A DNA stretch of 64,000 bases, taken from positions 62,001 through 126,000 of the forward strand of contig CAVTXL010000002.1 of NCBI GenBank assembly GCA_963738665.1. Direction: 5' to 3'. A program made the translations under genes and the position numbers. The notes under the pieces were generated by a model. The model searched no databases. It was not told the DNA's origin and saw only the letters and a program-made list of their open reading frames with translations. Source of the DNA: JABDGM01 sp963738665. GTDB taxonomy: Bacteria; Planctomycetota; Planctomycetia; Pirellulales; Lacipirellulaceae. This document shows, one piece after another, positions 9,329 through 18,701 of this stretch (position 1 is the first letter of the stretch; every line of letters begins with the position of its first letter).

Positions 9329-9406
9329 AGCTGTCAGCCATCAGCCGTCAGCTTTCAGCCAGAAATCTTGTCTGGCTGACGGCTGATGGCTGACAGCTGA
9401 TGGCTT
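9329..9406. repeat. period-7 array forming a perfect 24-bp inverted repeat
   Basis: The arms 9329-9352 and 9375-9398 are perfect reverse complements. Both are built from 7-base words: CTGTCAG, CCATCAG and CCGTCAG on the left; ACGGCTG and ATGGCTG on the right. The array sits between the stop codon of the HTH-REC gene (9409) and its terminator, so it will be in the 3' part of that mRNA. Confidence 0.85.
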
Positions 9407-9408
9407 GT

Positions 9409-9981
9409 TTATACCAGCTCCTTCTTCGCGCCGATCAGCGTTCGCAGGCGTTCGGCCAGGAGGGCGGCGTCGAACGGTTTTTTGAACGTCTCGTTGATGC
9501 TCGAACGATCAAAGTTGCCTGCTGAGGTGTCGTCCGGTAAAAGGGCGATCAAGATCGTCTCACCGAACTCGACATTGCGGCGCAGATTCTGGCAAATCTG
9601 CAGTGCTTCGAGCTGGCCGATCGAGAAATCGACAATGATACAGTCGGGGTGGAAACTTTCTGCCTGAATCCCTGCTTCGAAGCCACTGGCGGCGGTCGAC
9701 GTGCGGAACGACTTGTCGGCGGGCAGCTCGCGTTTGAGGTTTTCAATCAAGACCTGGTCCTGGGCAACGATGAGCACCTTGGCCATCGCTTCGTCTTCCA
9801 GGTTCCCCAGGGGCATGCCATGCTCCTTGAGGAACTTGATCAGGTATTCACGCGGGATGCGGCGGTCTTGGGAACCCGGAATGCGGTATCCCTTGAGCCG
9901 GCCGGAGTCGAACCACTTGCTAACCGTGCGCGGGGCCACTTTGCAGATCTTCGCGACCTGACCAGTAGTAAAGACCTTCAT
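9409..9981 (-). CDS. HTH (excisionase/BldC-like) plus receiver-domain regulator
   Basis: A protein of about 190 residues starting MKVFTTGQVAKICKV. Residues 1-55 are a MerR/BldC-like helix-turn-helix (VAPRTVSKWFDSGRLKGYRIPGS, with the wing arginines RRIPREYL). Residues 70-190 are a receiver domain with the phosphoacceptor Asp in CIIVDFSIG and the conserved Lys in FKKPFD. The N-terminal acidic pair is reduced (VAQDQ instead of a D-D pair) and the Thr/Ser switch position reads ALLPDD, so phosphorylation may be weak or absent. It is likely a DNA-binding regulator. Period-7 arrays flank it on both sides. Confidence 0.8.
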   Translation of the reverse strand: MKVFTTGQVAKICKVAPRTVSKWFDSGRLKGYRIPGSQDRRIPREYLIKFLKEHGMPLGNLEDEAMAKVLIVAQDQVLIENLKRELPADKSFRTSTAASGFEAGIQAESFHPDCIIVDFSIGQLEALQICQNLRRNVEFGETILIALLPDDTSAGNFDRSSINETFKKPFDAALLAERLRTLIGAKKELV

Positions 9982-10779
9982 CGGGCTCTCCAATTGTCTT
10001 GCTAAGTGTCCGCTGAGCTGTGCCGGGTCGAGCGCGTACGTTACGGCTCGGCCGGACGTGTGAGCCCCTCGTTTGAATTGTACGGCTATAGCGCTGGTTC
10101 CCTCGCGCCGGCAGGGCTTGCCAACCGTATTTCAAACGTCTGGGTCGGGGCGTTTTTCTTGAGAGCTGTCAACCGTCAGCCGCCAGCCAGAGAGAATTCT
10201 GGCTGATAGCTGACAGCTGATGGCTTCTCTTGTTTTGGTTTGGGTCAGGTCCTTCTGATCCGCTCCTTTACGTACAATTCGCATCGGCTAGCATTGCAGG
10301 CGGGGATCGGTCAAAACGGTTCGATTATTCGGATTGGGAGTCGCTTGCTCCCGCTCAATCGTTACGTTCGGACTAACCGGACCACCGGCGAATCCTTCGC
10401 ACGGCGCGTGCCAGAAACTGCGTAAGGACGTGCAGGAAGATGCTTGCCACTGGTGTACCTCCGCTGTCGCGGAAGAACTCCCAGGCGCAAACTGTCTGGT
10501 GGGACAAAATGGGCAGGCTCCCCCCTGCGAACCGCGCCAACACTTGCCGCACTGGTATTGCGGCCTGTGACGACACGGCCCATCCGATAGTTAATTTCGA
10601 TACGACCGGCCGAGTAACTTTAGAATCTTTCCTTTGGTACGCCGGCGAGGCGGTTATGGAGCTGCCTGCGCGACGCGGTCTCGACGTGGCGGAACGGCGA
10701 AACTGCCCAGGCGAAAGCCACACAAAGCAATGAAATGCGATGCCAGCGGTGAGGCGGAGGCTGCCAAGTGCTGGCGCGA
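9982..10779. other. long intergenic region between the regulator and smc
   Basis: About 800 bases without a gene I can support. It contains the period-7 array at 10166-10226. The remainder has short frames with no coding character and no tRNA-like fold that I could see. The part next to 9981 should carry the regulator promoter. Confidence 0.4.
10166..10226. repeat. second period-7 array of the CAGCTGT/GGCTGAT type
   Basis: The words CTGTCAA, CCGTCAG and CCGCCAG (10166-10186) face CTGGCTG, ATAGCTG, ACAGCTG and ATGGCTT (10199-10226) in imperfect inverted order. It uses nearly the same words as the array at 9329-9406, so the two arrays bracket the HTH-REC gene. Confidence 0.75.
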
Positions 10780-13700
10780 CTACGCGGCGCGGCCGAGTGC
10801 TGGCAATATGTGACCGTCCTCGCTGACGTCCTCGAAGCGGACCGCGACCCGCTTCGAGACGCCCGATTCTTCCATCGTGATGCCGTAGAGGGTGTCGCCG
10901 CCGGACATCGTCTTTTTGGAATGGGTCACGATCACAAACTGCGTAAAGGAGAGAAAGTCGCGCAGAACCGCGACAAAACGGCCGATGTTGGCTTCGTCCA
11001 GGGCGGCGTCGACTTCGTCCAGGACGCAGAAGGGGCTGGGCTTGCTGCGGAAGACAGCCAGCAGGAGTGCGACGCACGTGAGCGTCTTTTCACCGCCTGA
11101 CAGGAGCGAGATGCTGCAAGCTTCTTTTCCCGGGGGGCGGGCCACGATGTCGATACCGCATTCCAGGACATCTTCTTGCGATTCAAGCACGATGTCGGCT
11201 TCGCCGCCGCCGAATAGTTGACGGAACAGTTCCTGAAAGTGCCCGCGGACCGTCTCGAGCGTTGAAACAAAGATCTGCCGAGTGTCGGCGTTGATCCGTT
11301 GGATCACGCGTTCGAGCGTCGTTTTGGCGTCGGCAAGATCGCGATGCTGGGTGGACAGCCGGTTAAAACGGGCCTCCAGCTCGTCGATCTCGTCGAGGGC
11401 GTCGACGTTGACGGCGCCGAGCGAGCTGAGCTGGTTGCGAAGATCGGTGATCTCCTGCTCCGCGGCGGCACGATCGAATTGATTCGGGAAAGAATCCCCG
11501 AACGCGGCCCGCACCGCGGAGCTCGCTGGTTCGTGTTCAATCGCCGCTGCCGGAGCGTCGCCGCTGGCAACCGCCGCGAGGTCGATCTGGTAATCATCCT
11601 GCAGTCTTTGGCAGAGCGTTTGCCGCTCGTGACGGAGGCGATCGGCGGTAACTTCGAGCGTATGGCGCTGCGATTGCACCGCGGCGAGTTGATTGCGATC
11701 CGTCTTTACTGTGGAACTGAATTCGGCGCGGCGGTTGCGTAGCTCTCCATCGACTGCGGCAAGCTGGACTAACTCGCGGGCATGCTGCTCTTTTTGCAGA
11801 AAGAGATCCGCCAGCGCCTGTCCACCAGCCAGCATATTGGCTTCGACTTCCGACAATTGGGATTGCCTCAGGGCCTGGCGCTGGCGGGTGTCGGCCTGGG
11901 CACGGTCCTTTTCCTCCTGGTCGCGGGCCGCCTGTTCCAACTGGTTCCGCAGCAACTCAACGCGCTCATCGCAGCGGGCTGCGGCAATTCGGTGTTCTGT
12001 GGCCGCAATCTGTGCTGCGGCAAACCGCTCTTGGGCGGCTGCCAATTCAGATTGATGCGCGTGCATCTGCGTCTGCAAGTCCAGAGAGGCCTGGCGGGCG
12101 GCGGCTAGTCGATCGGACGTTGATTGCAGCTCGTCGCGGTTCGCGGCCAAATGCTCTTGGCAGCGGTCAAGCTGCTGGCGCGCGTGCTGGCGCTGCTGCT
12201 CGGCATGATCGAGCTGCAACTGCGCCGCCGCAGTTTGCTGGCGGACGTGCGTGAGCTGGATCGACAGGTCGACGACAGCCGCGCGGGCCGCTGCGGCGAG
12301 CTCCTCCAGATTGGCGCAGTCGTGTTCCAGCCGTGCGCGCTGCGAGTTGTGGTGGTCGAGCTGGCGCTCGAGCTGGGCGACTTGCTCGTGGCAGGCGCGG
12401 AGCTCGCTGCGGCGCGAGAGGATGCCAATCACAGCCGAGCGAGGCCCGACGATAAGCGTGCCATCGGCGGCGAGGAGCTCGCCGTCGCTGGTGACGAAAT
12501 CCAACCCGCGGCCGGCGCCCTGCAGCAGGCGGAGAGCGGTGCCAAGTCGATCGACAAGCCAGGTTCGCCCGAGCAGGCGTTGGACGAGGGGAGCGAATTC
12601 GGGCGCGGTTTCGATGAAGCGGTCGGCGCGGCCCATCACGCCGGGCTCGGTGGAGAGGTCGATTTGGTCTAGCGCGGTGAGCGGCGAACGGGTGTCGAGT
12701 CGTAGAAAGCCGACGCGGCCCGTCGCGCCGAGTGGCCCGCGACACAGGTGGTCGAGCAGGCTGTCGGCGGCGGAGAGCACCAGAAACTGGGCTCGTTCGC
12801 CCAGGGCAACTTCGACGAGGGGCGCCGTATCGACGTCGACGTGAAATAGATCGGCGACCACACCGCGAACGGCGCGGAGCGGGCCCTCGGAGTCTTCGCG
12901 GGCCAGCTTGAGCAGTTGCTGAACGCCGCCGTCGAGTCCTTCCAGGCGTTCTTCGAGCTCTGTAAGCACGCTAATGCGTTCACGGGTGCGCGTCGAACGG
13001 GCTTCGAGCTGGTGCTGCTGTTTGACGGCGCGGGCTAGTTCACGGCGGAATTGGGCGAGCGTCTGCTCGTGGATGGTTCGCTCCTGTTCGACACGGGCAC
13101 AGCGGTTCTCGAGCTGGGCCTCGGCGGCTTGTTGTTCGGCCAACGAGACGGATCGCTCGGTGTGCGCCTGTGCGACTGTCGTCAGTTCGGCCTGGATTTG
13201 CTCCAGCTCGGCTGTAAGGGAGGTGTGCTGCGCAGCGAGGGTCTGCAATTGGTCGGCGAGCGTGGCGGCAGAGCGGGCCGCGTCGGCCTCGTCCGCGCGG
13301 GAGCGCTCGGCGGCGGCGCGGGCCGCGGCGAGCTCGGCTTCGTTTTGCACTTCGAGCTCGAGCTGCTGTTGAGTTTGATCACGCACGGCTGCCAGCTCGG
13401 CTTCGGCGGCGGCCAATTCGGCGGCCGCGTCGCGCAACTGCTGCGAGTTGTTGCCGACGCGGACATTCATGGCGGCGAGCTGGCGGCGAAGTCGGGCGAC
13501 GTCTTGTTGCAGCTCGCCGCGGCGGGCGCGATGGCTTTCAACCGCGGCCTGGCGAGCAGCGATTTGTTCGCGCGCAGCAGAGGCAGCCAATTCCAAGCCG
13601 CGCCGCGCCTGCAGGCTTTGTTCGAGCTGCCGTTCGAGCTGCTGGGCTTCGAGTTCGCGCTGGGCGAGTGACGCTTCCAGTTGCCCCTGCCGCTCGGCTA

Positions 13701-14448
13701 GCACGGCTAGCTGCTGCTCGCGGGCGGCGATTTTTTCCGTGAGGTCGCGCCAATCGGCGAGCCCCAGCTGGGTCCGCAGCTCTTGGAGGCGGGCCGCGAA
13801 CTCGCGATAACGGCGGGCCTTGCCGGCCTGCGAGCGGACGCTGCGGAGGCGGTTCTGAACTTCGTCGACGATGTCGGAGAGGCGGAGCAGGTTTTGCTGG
13901 ACGCGCTCCAATCGGCGGAGGGCGGCCGTTTTTTTGGCTTTAAACTGGCTGATGCCGGCCGCTTCTTCGAAAATCACCCGGCGATCGCGAGGCGACGACT
14001 GGAGCAGCGAATCGACTTTGCCTTGTTCGATGATGTAGTAGGCTTCTGTCGTAATGCCGGTGCCCGCCAAGAGATCGCGAATGTCGCGCAAGCGGCAAGG
14101 CTGGCGATTGATCAGGTACTCGGCCTCGCCGCTGCGATAGACGCGGCGGGTAATCTGAACTTCACGGGCGTCCACAGGGAGGACCTGGGCGTCATTATTG
14201 AGCGTCAAGGTGGCTTCGGCGGCGCCCATCGGCCCGCGCGATGGAGAGCCGTTGAAGATGACGTCAATCATTTCCTGACCGCGAAGGGACTTGGCGCTCT
14301 GCGAGCCAAGCACCCATTTGACGGCGTCGACGACGTTCGACTTGCCGGAACCATTGGGTCCGACGACGGCCGAGATGCCGGGCGGGAACTCGAACCGGGT
14401 GCGGTCGGCAAAGCTTTTGAAGCCGGCGAGTTCGAGTGCTTTGAGCAT
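10780..14448 (-). CDS. smc: chromosome segregation ATPase SMC
   Basis: A protein of about 1222 residues, full length for bacterial SMC. It has the N-terminal Walker A VVGPNGSGKSNVVDAV at about residue 30, a long coiled coil, a hinge near residues 515-640 (RGVVADLFHVDVDTAPLVE ... GRVGFLRLD), and a second coiled coil. The C-terminal part holds the ABC signature LLSGGEKTLT and Walker B FCVLDEVDAALDEANI with the D-loop. SMC dimers with ScpAB compact and align newly replicated DNA. The start MLKALELAGFKSFADRT is preferred over ATG 14463 because it matches the family start. The frame is unbroken. scpA and scpB are not in the window. Confidence 0.95.
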   Translation of the reverse strand: MLKALELAGFKSFADRTRFEFPPGISAVVGPNGSGKSNVVDAVKWVLGSQSAKSLRGQEMIDVIFNGSPSRGPMGAAEATLTLNNDAQVLPVDAREVQITRRVYRSGEAEYLINRQPCRLRDIRDLLAGTGITTEAYYIIEQGKVDSLLQSSPRDRRVIFEEAAGISQFKAKKTAALRRLERVQQNLLRLSDIVDEVQNRLRSVRSQAGKARRYREFAARLQELRTQLGLADWRDLTEKIAAREQQLAVLAERQGQLEASLAQRELEAQQLERQLEQSLQARRGLELAASAAREQIAARQAAVESHRARRGELQQDVARLRRQLAAMNVRVGNNSQQLRDAAAELAAAEAELAAVRDQTQQQLELEVQNEAELAAARAAAERSRADEADAARSAATLADQLQTLAAQHTSLTAELEQIQAELTTVAQAHTERSVSLAEQQAAEAQLENRCARVEQERTIHEQTLAQFRRELARAVKQQHQLEARSTRTRERISVLTELEERLEGLDGGVQQLLKLAREDSEGPLRAVRGVVADLFHVDVDTAPLVEVALGERAQFLVLSAADSLLDHLCRGPLGATGRVGFLRLDTRSPLTALDQIDLSTEPGVMGRADRFIETAPEFAPLVQRLLGRTWLVDRLGTALRLLQGAGRGLDFVTSDGELLAADGTLIVGPRSAVIGILSRRSELRACHEQVAQLERQLDHHNSQRARLEHDCANLEELAAAARAAVVDLSIQLTHVRQQTAAAQLQLDHAEQQRQHARQQLDRCQEHLAANRDELQSTSDRLAAARQASLDLQTQMHAHQSELAAAQERFAAAQIAATEHRIAAARCDERVELLRNQLEQAARDQEEKDRAQADTRQRQALRQSQLSEVEANMLAGGQALADLFLQKEQHARELVQLAAVDGELRNRRAEFSSTVKTDRNQLAAVQSQRHTLEVTADRLRHERQTLCQRLQDDYQIDLAAVASGDAPAAAIEHEPASSAVRAAFGDSFPNQFDRAAAEQEITDLRNQLSSLGAVNVDALDEIDELEARFNRLSTQHRDLADAKTTLERVIQRINADTRQIFVSTLETVRGHFQELFRQLFGGGEADIVLESQEDVLECGIDIVARPPGKEACSISLLSGGEKTLTCVALLLAVFRSKPSPFCVLDEVDAALDEANIGRFVAVLRDFLSFTQFVIVTHSKKTMSGGDTLYGITMEESGVSKRVAVRFEDVSEDGHILPALGRAA

Positions 14449-14465
14449 GACAGGATTGCGCATTT

Positions 14466-14535
14466 GGGATTCCGGATTGCAGATTGGCGGATTACTTCAG
14501 TTCAATCCGCAATCCGCAATCCGCAATTCGCAATC
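14466..14535. repeat. period-7 array in inverted pair (word CGCAATC)
   Basis: The left arm has GATTCCG, GATTGCA and GATTGGC (14468-14488). The right arm has CGCAATC repeated (14508-14535), with one word changed to CGCAATT. The arms are reverse complements with a 7-base step. The array fills almost all of the space between the smc start and the stop of the FlgI-like gene. Confidence 0.8.
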
Positions 14536-14544
14536 GTAGTGCTC

Positions 14545-16294
14545 TTAATTTGGGCGATCAAAAAGTTCCGGCTTCGGTGACGCGACTTCGAGCGACGCAT
14601 CGTCCGTTGTCGGCGTCGCCGCAGACGCGTCGTCGTCGAGGCCGGGGTGCACGTCGCCACGGTCGTAGGGGCGGCCTGGTTCGGGCAGGGCGTCAACTTC
14701 GAAACGGCTGGCGAGCGCCCCGTCGACTTTGGCCTGCTGCAGCGCCTGGACGACGTCGGGGTAGGTGCCGCCGAGTTCGACAACCGCGCGGATGACGTCG
14801 GCGACATCCGCCGAGACGACGCGCTGCTTTGGCTCGGCGCCGGGCGCAAAATGACTTACAGTGATGGTATCGCCGGCTTGCCCGTTTACGAGAATGTTCT
14901 TGCCGGCGTCGAGCAGCAAGGGTAACTTGAACTGTTGGCCTTTGCCGAAGAGCACGATTTCAGGTCGGAAGCTGCGGGTCACGTGGACCATGGGCGGGCC
15001 GGCCACGTCGAGCACGTGTAGCGAGAATTGGTTGTTGAGCGACTCGCCGCGGATAAACGGATCGTGTGAGTTCATTGCCCAGAGGGCCCGGAAAGCCCCG
15101 TAGCGCGTCTCGTTGCTTTGTACGGACAACAGCGACCGCAGCGCATCGTATGCGACGACGTCATCCATGGCGCTGAGTGCGGCCAGGGAATTGACGCGGA
15201 ATGCCGGTTCATTGCGAGCGACCTCAGCGAGCACGTCGACGGCCGCCGTATCGTCGAGATAGGCCAAAGCTTCGGCCGCGTAAAAGCGAATTTCTGTATC
15301 GCCGGCGGCGAGCGCTTTCTTCAGGATTTCCTTGGATTCATTGTCTCCAATGGCTTCCAGGCGAAGGGCCGCATTGGCCGCGGTGATGCGGTCGTTAAGT
15401 TGCACGTCGAGGAACATCCGGCGGGCTTGCAGCGAGTTGGCCGTTTCGTCGACGGCGATGTTGCGTACGACCTGCATGTAGCGGGCTACGTTGTCTTTGT
15501 AGCGGGGGTGAACCGCGAGGTCGATGAATTCGTCGGTGCGGGGCGTCGCGACGCCTTGCTTGCGGCCGCTAGCGAACGCATAAAAGCGGTGGTTGATCGC
15601 AATGCCGATCTGCTGGCTGATGCGGACCGATTTGTGTTGTGAGCCGATCACCAAGCCCAGGGAACGCGACTTGAGCGCGACGCCGCCGCCGAGGATGCGG
15701 CCGCTGGTGGCCAGCGCCGGATCTTTCTTGGGGTCGGCGGCCGGGTCGACGAGGACCGGGCCTTCGGCCATGCCCAGAACATGACCCGTGCGAATCTGCG
15801 AATCGAGTACGGCCATTTCGGCCAAGCGAGTGGAGAGCATCCAGCCGTCGCGGAGACTAGTGGTTTCGCTGCGGCTGGGGACCCGGACTTCGACGTCAAA
15901 GTGGTCGCCCTCCTGGATGCCGGGTCGGAGGATGGCACGGGCCAAGACGAGCGACGTATTGGGTGAGGCTAAAACCTCATTCGGGTTAGCCACGTCGCGG
16001 CACTTCATTTCGTCGAGCAAGGTCGATCGCTGCGGCGCAGGGGGGCGGGTCGGAACCGGTGCCGGCGAGACCCGTGACGAGGGAGACGGCTTCGATCTGC
16101 ACGTAGTTCATGCCGTAGGGATGGGTATAGGCCGCAACGTATTTCACGTCCGGCATGGGGGGCAGGTCGAGCCGTGCCTCTGGGCTCTGCGGACGCAGGA
16201 TTGGTCCAGTGCAGCCACAACAGGCGGCGACAAGCAGCGCCCACGGCAAGATTTGGCGACGGTAGGGGATCGGGGCGCGACGCGTCATGCTCAA
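14545..16294 (-). CDS. FlgI-like lipoprotein with HEAT-like repeats, one frameshift
   Basis: Two frames join into about 583 residues. The N-terminal frame (ATG at 16294) has a lipoprotein signal (LPWALLVAACCGC) and QIEAVSLVTGLAGTGSDPPP, equivalent to the GYGLVVGLxGTGD start of the flagellar P-ring protein FlgI. The second frame continues LLDEMKCRDVANPNEVLAS and has FlgI-like strands (GIQEGDHFDVEVRVPS, LSTRLAEM, SGRILGG). Residues around 240-360 are helical HEAT-like repeats (IRFYAAEALAYLDD). The join falls in a run of six G at 16040-16045; removing one G restores the frame. A role in a planctomycete flagellar ring or an envelope ring is inferred; the HEAT insertion is unusual for FlgI. Confidence 0.6.
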
Positions 16295-16569
16295 GCGCTC
16301 CTCGCAGCACTTGGTTCAACAATCGGGCGGGGCAAGGTGTGCCCGCGCGAACCGGTGGCGGTGCCACCGGACGCGTATCATGGCCACGGCAACCAGCTGT
16401 GGCGGGCGGAGATTACCGGTTGACAGCGTGGGGGTCAAGCGGAGAAGCACGGAGCTCGAAGCGGGGGGAGAGGGGAGTACGGAGTGTGTCGCTGATCCGG
16501 TTGGGCTCGTGCTTCGTTGCTAGCAGCGAATTGATCCCTGACGGTTCACGGTTGGCCGATGGCGCTGGT

Positions 16570-16818
16570 TCATGGCGGATCATAGCCGCCGGGGTGGAAC
16601 GGGTGGCAGCGAGCGATGCGAAGAATGCCGAGGCACAGGCCGCGGACCGCGCCGTATTTTTGCACGGCTTCGATGAAGTAATTGCTGCATGTCGGCTGGA
16701 AGCGACACTGACGGCCGATGAACGGGCTGAGCGTCCATTGATAGACGCGGGCGGCGGCAATCAGGAGGGTTCTAGGCAGACGCCAAGCGGCGCGTGCCAG
16801 TTGGTCGAGCGGCTTCAC
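16570..16818 (-). CDS. yidD: membrane protein insertion efficiency factor YidD
   Basis: A protein of about 82 residues with the YidD core YQWTLSPFIGRQCRFQPTCSNYFIEAV and the end RCHPFHPGGYDPP, including the conserved cysteines. It is an inner-membrane-associated amphipathic protein that helps YidC/Sec insertion. GTG at 16818 is the likely start, because it overlaps the rnpA stop by four bases (GTGA), giving translational coupling; an ATG at 16872 would add 18 poorly conserved residues. It follows rnpA, as in most bacteria. Confidence 0.92.
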   Translation of the reverse strand: MKPLDQLARAAWRLPRTLLIAAARVYQWTLSPFIGRQCRFQPTCSNYFIEAVQKYGAVRGLCLGILRIARCHPFHPGGYDPP

Positions 16819-17213
16819 GTGACGCTCCTGGGCCGTTGGCTGGCGACAGTTGCTTGCGGCTGATTTCGACACAGCTTGTCTTGCACCCGGCGAGCTAGCT
16901 GCGATAGCGAATCAGCAAGCCGGGCAAAATCTGGGGCGGTGCCGGCACGGGGGATGCAGACCAGATCGATGGGCGGCAGGCTGTGTTGCTGCAAGCGAAA
17001 CACTTCGCGGAGCAGTCGTTTCCAGCGGTTACGCACGACGGCCGTGCCGTGACGGCGGGACACGGCGAGTCCGAGTCGTGGATGGTTCAGGTCGTTCGCG
17101 GCGGCGTAGAGGATCAGCATGCCGTCTGCCGTCGAGGCGCACCGGGCGAACACGTGGTCGAACTGGGAGCGGCGAAGGATTCGCATTCGCTTTGGCAGGC
17201 AATGTTTGGGCAT
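16815..17213 (-). CDS. rnpA: ribonuclease P protein component
   Basis: About 132 residues from MPKHCLPKRMRILRRSQFDHVFAR. The RNR signature RNRWKRLLREVFR is present near residue 65, after the central strand LGLAVSRRHGTAVVRNR. It is the basic protein subunit that helps RNase P RNA bind pre-tRNA. An upstream in-frame ATG (17249) would add 12 residues. rpmH, normally just upstream, is absent here; a small membrane protein takes that place. Confidence 0.92.
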   Translation of the reverse strand: MPKHCLPKRMRILRRSQFDHVFARCASTADGMLILYAAANDLNHPRLGLAVSRRHGTAVVRNRWKRLLREVFRLQQHSLPPIDLVCIPRAGTAPDFARLADSLSQLARRVQDKLCRNQPQATVASQRPRSVT

Positions 17214-17262
17214 GGGGGTCAAAACCGCAAGCGGCGTAAAGCGACGCAATGGAATGCGATGG

Positions 17263-17637
17263 TCAGGAGACTTCCGGAAACTCGCAGGAGTGATCGAGGC
17301 GCGTGTCGTCTAAGGAGGGGTCCATCTGCACGGTGACGCTCGAGCTGGGGCCGGATGGCACGTTCGGCAGTGAACGGAGCTTGCGACGGCCGGCGGAACG
17401 TTTGGCTGGGTCGCCGGTGGGCGGAGTGGAGTAGGGTCTTTGCCTCGACAGGCGGCGGACCCAATGGGCGCCGATCATCACGCCGGTGACGAGCGCCAGG
17501 CCGGTGAGCACGAGGCCCAGAATGGTCATGAGCACGGCGGCGCGGTGCGGCGGGTCAAGCCGTTCGAGCACCGAGCGGACAGGTTGCTGAGCAAGCAGCA
17601 CATGGCCAGGCCAATGTTGGGGAATTGAGTGAATCAC
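17263..17637 (-). CDS. small single-helix membrane protein, unknown function
   Basis: A protein of 124 residues. One clear membrane helix (AVLMTILGLVLTGLALVTGVMIGAHWV) at about 34-60 is followed by a basic, Pro/Ser-rich tail. The start overlaps the stop of the upstream DnaJ-like gene by four bases, so the two are probably translated together. No family recognised. Confidence 0.55.
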   Translation of the reverse strand: MIHSIPQHWPGHVLLAQQPVRSVLERLDPPHRAAVLMTILGLVLTGLALVTGVMIGAHWVRRLSRQRPYSTPPTGDPAKRSAGRRKLRSLPNVPSGPSSSVTVQMDPSLDDTRLDHSCEFPEVS

Positions 17638-18589
17638 CAGCGCAGCTCCGCGCGGGGGCGTTGGGGATGGCGATCGGAAATTGCCGCTAACTGATTTCGC
17701 TCTTCGTCCGTAAGCGTGTCCGGTAGCACGATGTGAATTTCGGCAAACAGGTCGCCGGCGGGCTTTGCTAGGGGGCGGACGCCGTGTCCTTTGACGCGCA
17801 GGCGGGCGCCGCTGGAGGTGCCGGGCGGCACGGTGAGCGTAATCGTGCCGTGTGGCGTGGGCACGTCGACCTTGGCGCCACGGGCTGCCTCGGCAAGCGT
17901 CACCGGCACGCGGACGTCGAGCCGAATGCCGGTGCGGCGAAAAAACGGATGGGCGCTTATGCGGATCGTCACCAGGATGTCACCGGCCGGGGCGCGCGCC
18001 AGCGCCGGCTTCGCCTTGGCCGCGCAGGCGGATGCGTTTGCCATCTTCGATGCCGGCGGGAATTTTGACGTTGATCGTTTCGACGTCGCCCGACGGACGG
18101 CGAACCGAGATCGCCGCCTGGCCGCCAAGGATCGATGTAGCGAAGGGGATGGTGAGCTCGTGCTTGAGATCGGCACCGCGGGTGGCCGGTTCGGCACGAC
18201 GTTTTGCCCCACCGCCGCGAAACTGTTTGAACAAGTCGGCGAATCCACCGCCGCCGACATCGCCGCCGCCCCCGAACAGGTCTTCAATATCGAACGGATA
18301 GGACTGCGGTCCACTGCTGGTAGTGTAGCGCCAGTTGCGGGGGCCCCCGCCAGCGCCGGCGGCGCCGACCGATTCGAAATCGGCGCCAAACTGGTCGTAT
18401 TGTTTGCGCTTGTCGGCGTCGCTGAGCACCTCGAACGCCCGCTGGACCTCTTGAAACTTCTTTTTGGCCGTGGCGTCGTCCGGGTTCATGTCCGGGTGAT
18501 ACTTGCGCGAGTTGGCGATAGGCTTTTTGGATTTCCTCCTGCGATGCGGTCCGCTGGATCCCTAAAGTTTCGTAGTAATCGTTGGCCAT
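17634..18589 (-). CDS. DnaJ/CbpA-type co-chaperone, split by two frameshifts
   Basis: Three frames join into about 318 residues. They give the J domain start MANDYYETLGIQRTASQEEIQKAYRQLA, then MNPDDATAKKKFQEVQRAFEVLSDADKRKQYDQFG, a Gly-rich linker with DIEDLFGGGGDVGGGG, and two C-terminal substrate-binding domains without the zinc finger. The HPD motif that activates DnaK is recovered when the first join (near 18500) is repaired: bases for a YHPDM sequence are present across the break. The second break is near 17990-18000 in a GC-rich run. Absence of the Cys-rich domain makes it CbpA-like rather than DnaJ. dnaK is not near. Confidence 0.8.
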
Positions 18590-18701
18590 ATTGCCATTCT
18601 AAGCGAATCAGACCGGGAGCAATATCGGCTGGTGGGCCGGATTAAGCCCCGCGGGCGACGGCTGAGCTAAACTGGATAGACAGGGCCGGGCCGGCCACAT
18701 T

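Noticed and set aside
10373..11077. 234-codon minus-strand frame beyond the end of smc
   Set aside because: It overlaps the smc ATPase end in another frame and its remainder is Arg/Ser-rich with no coding signal.
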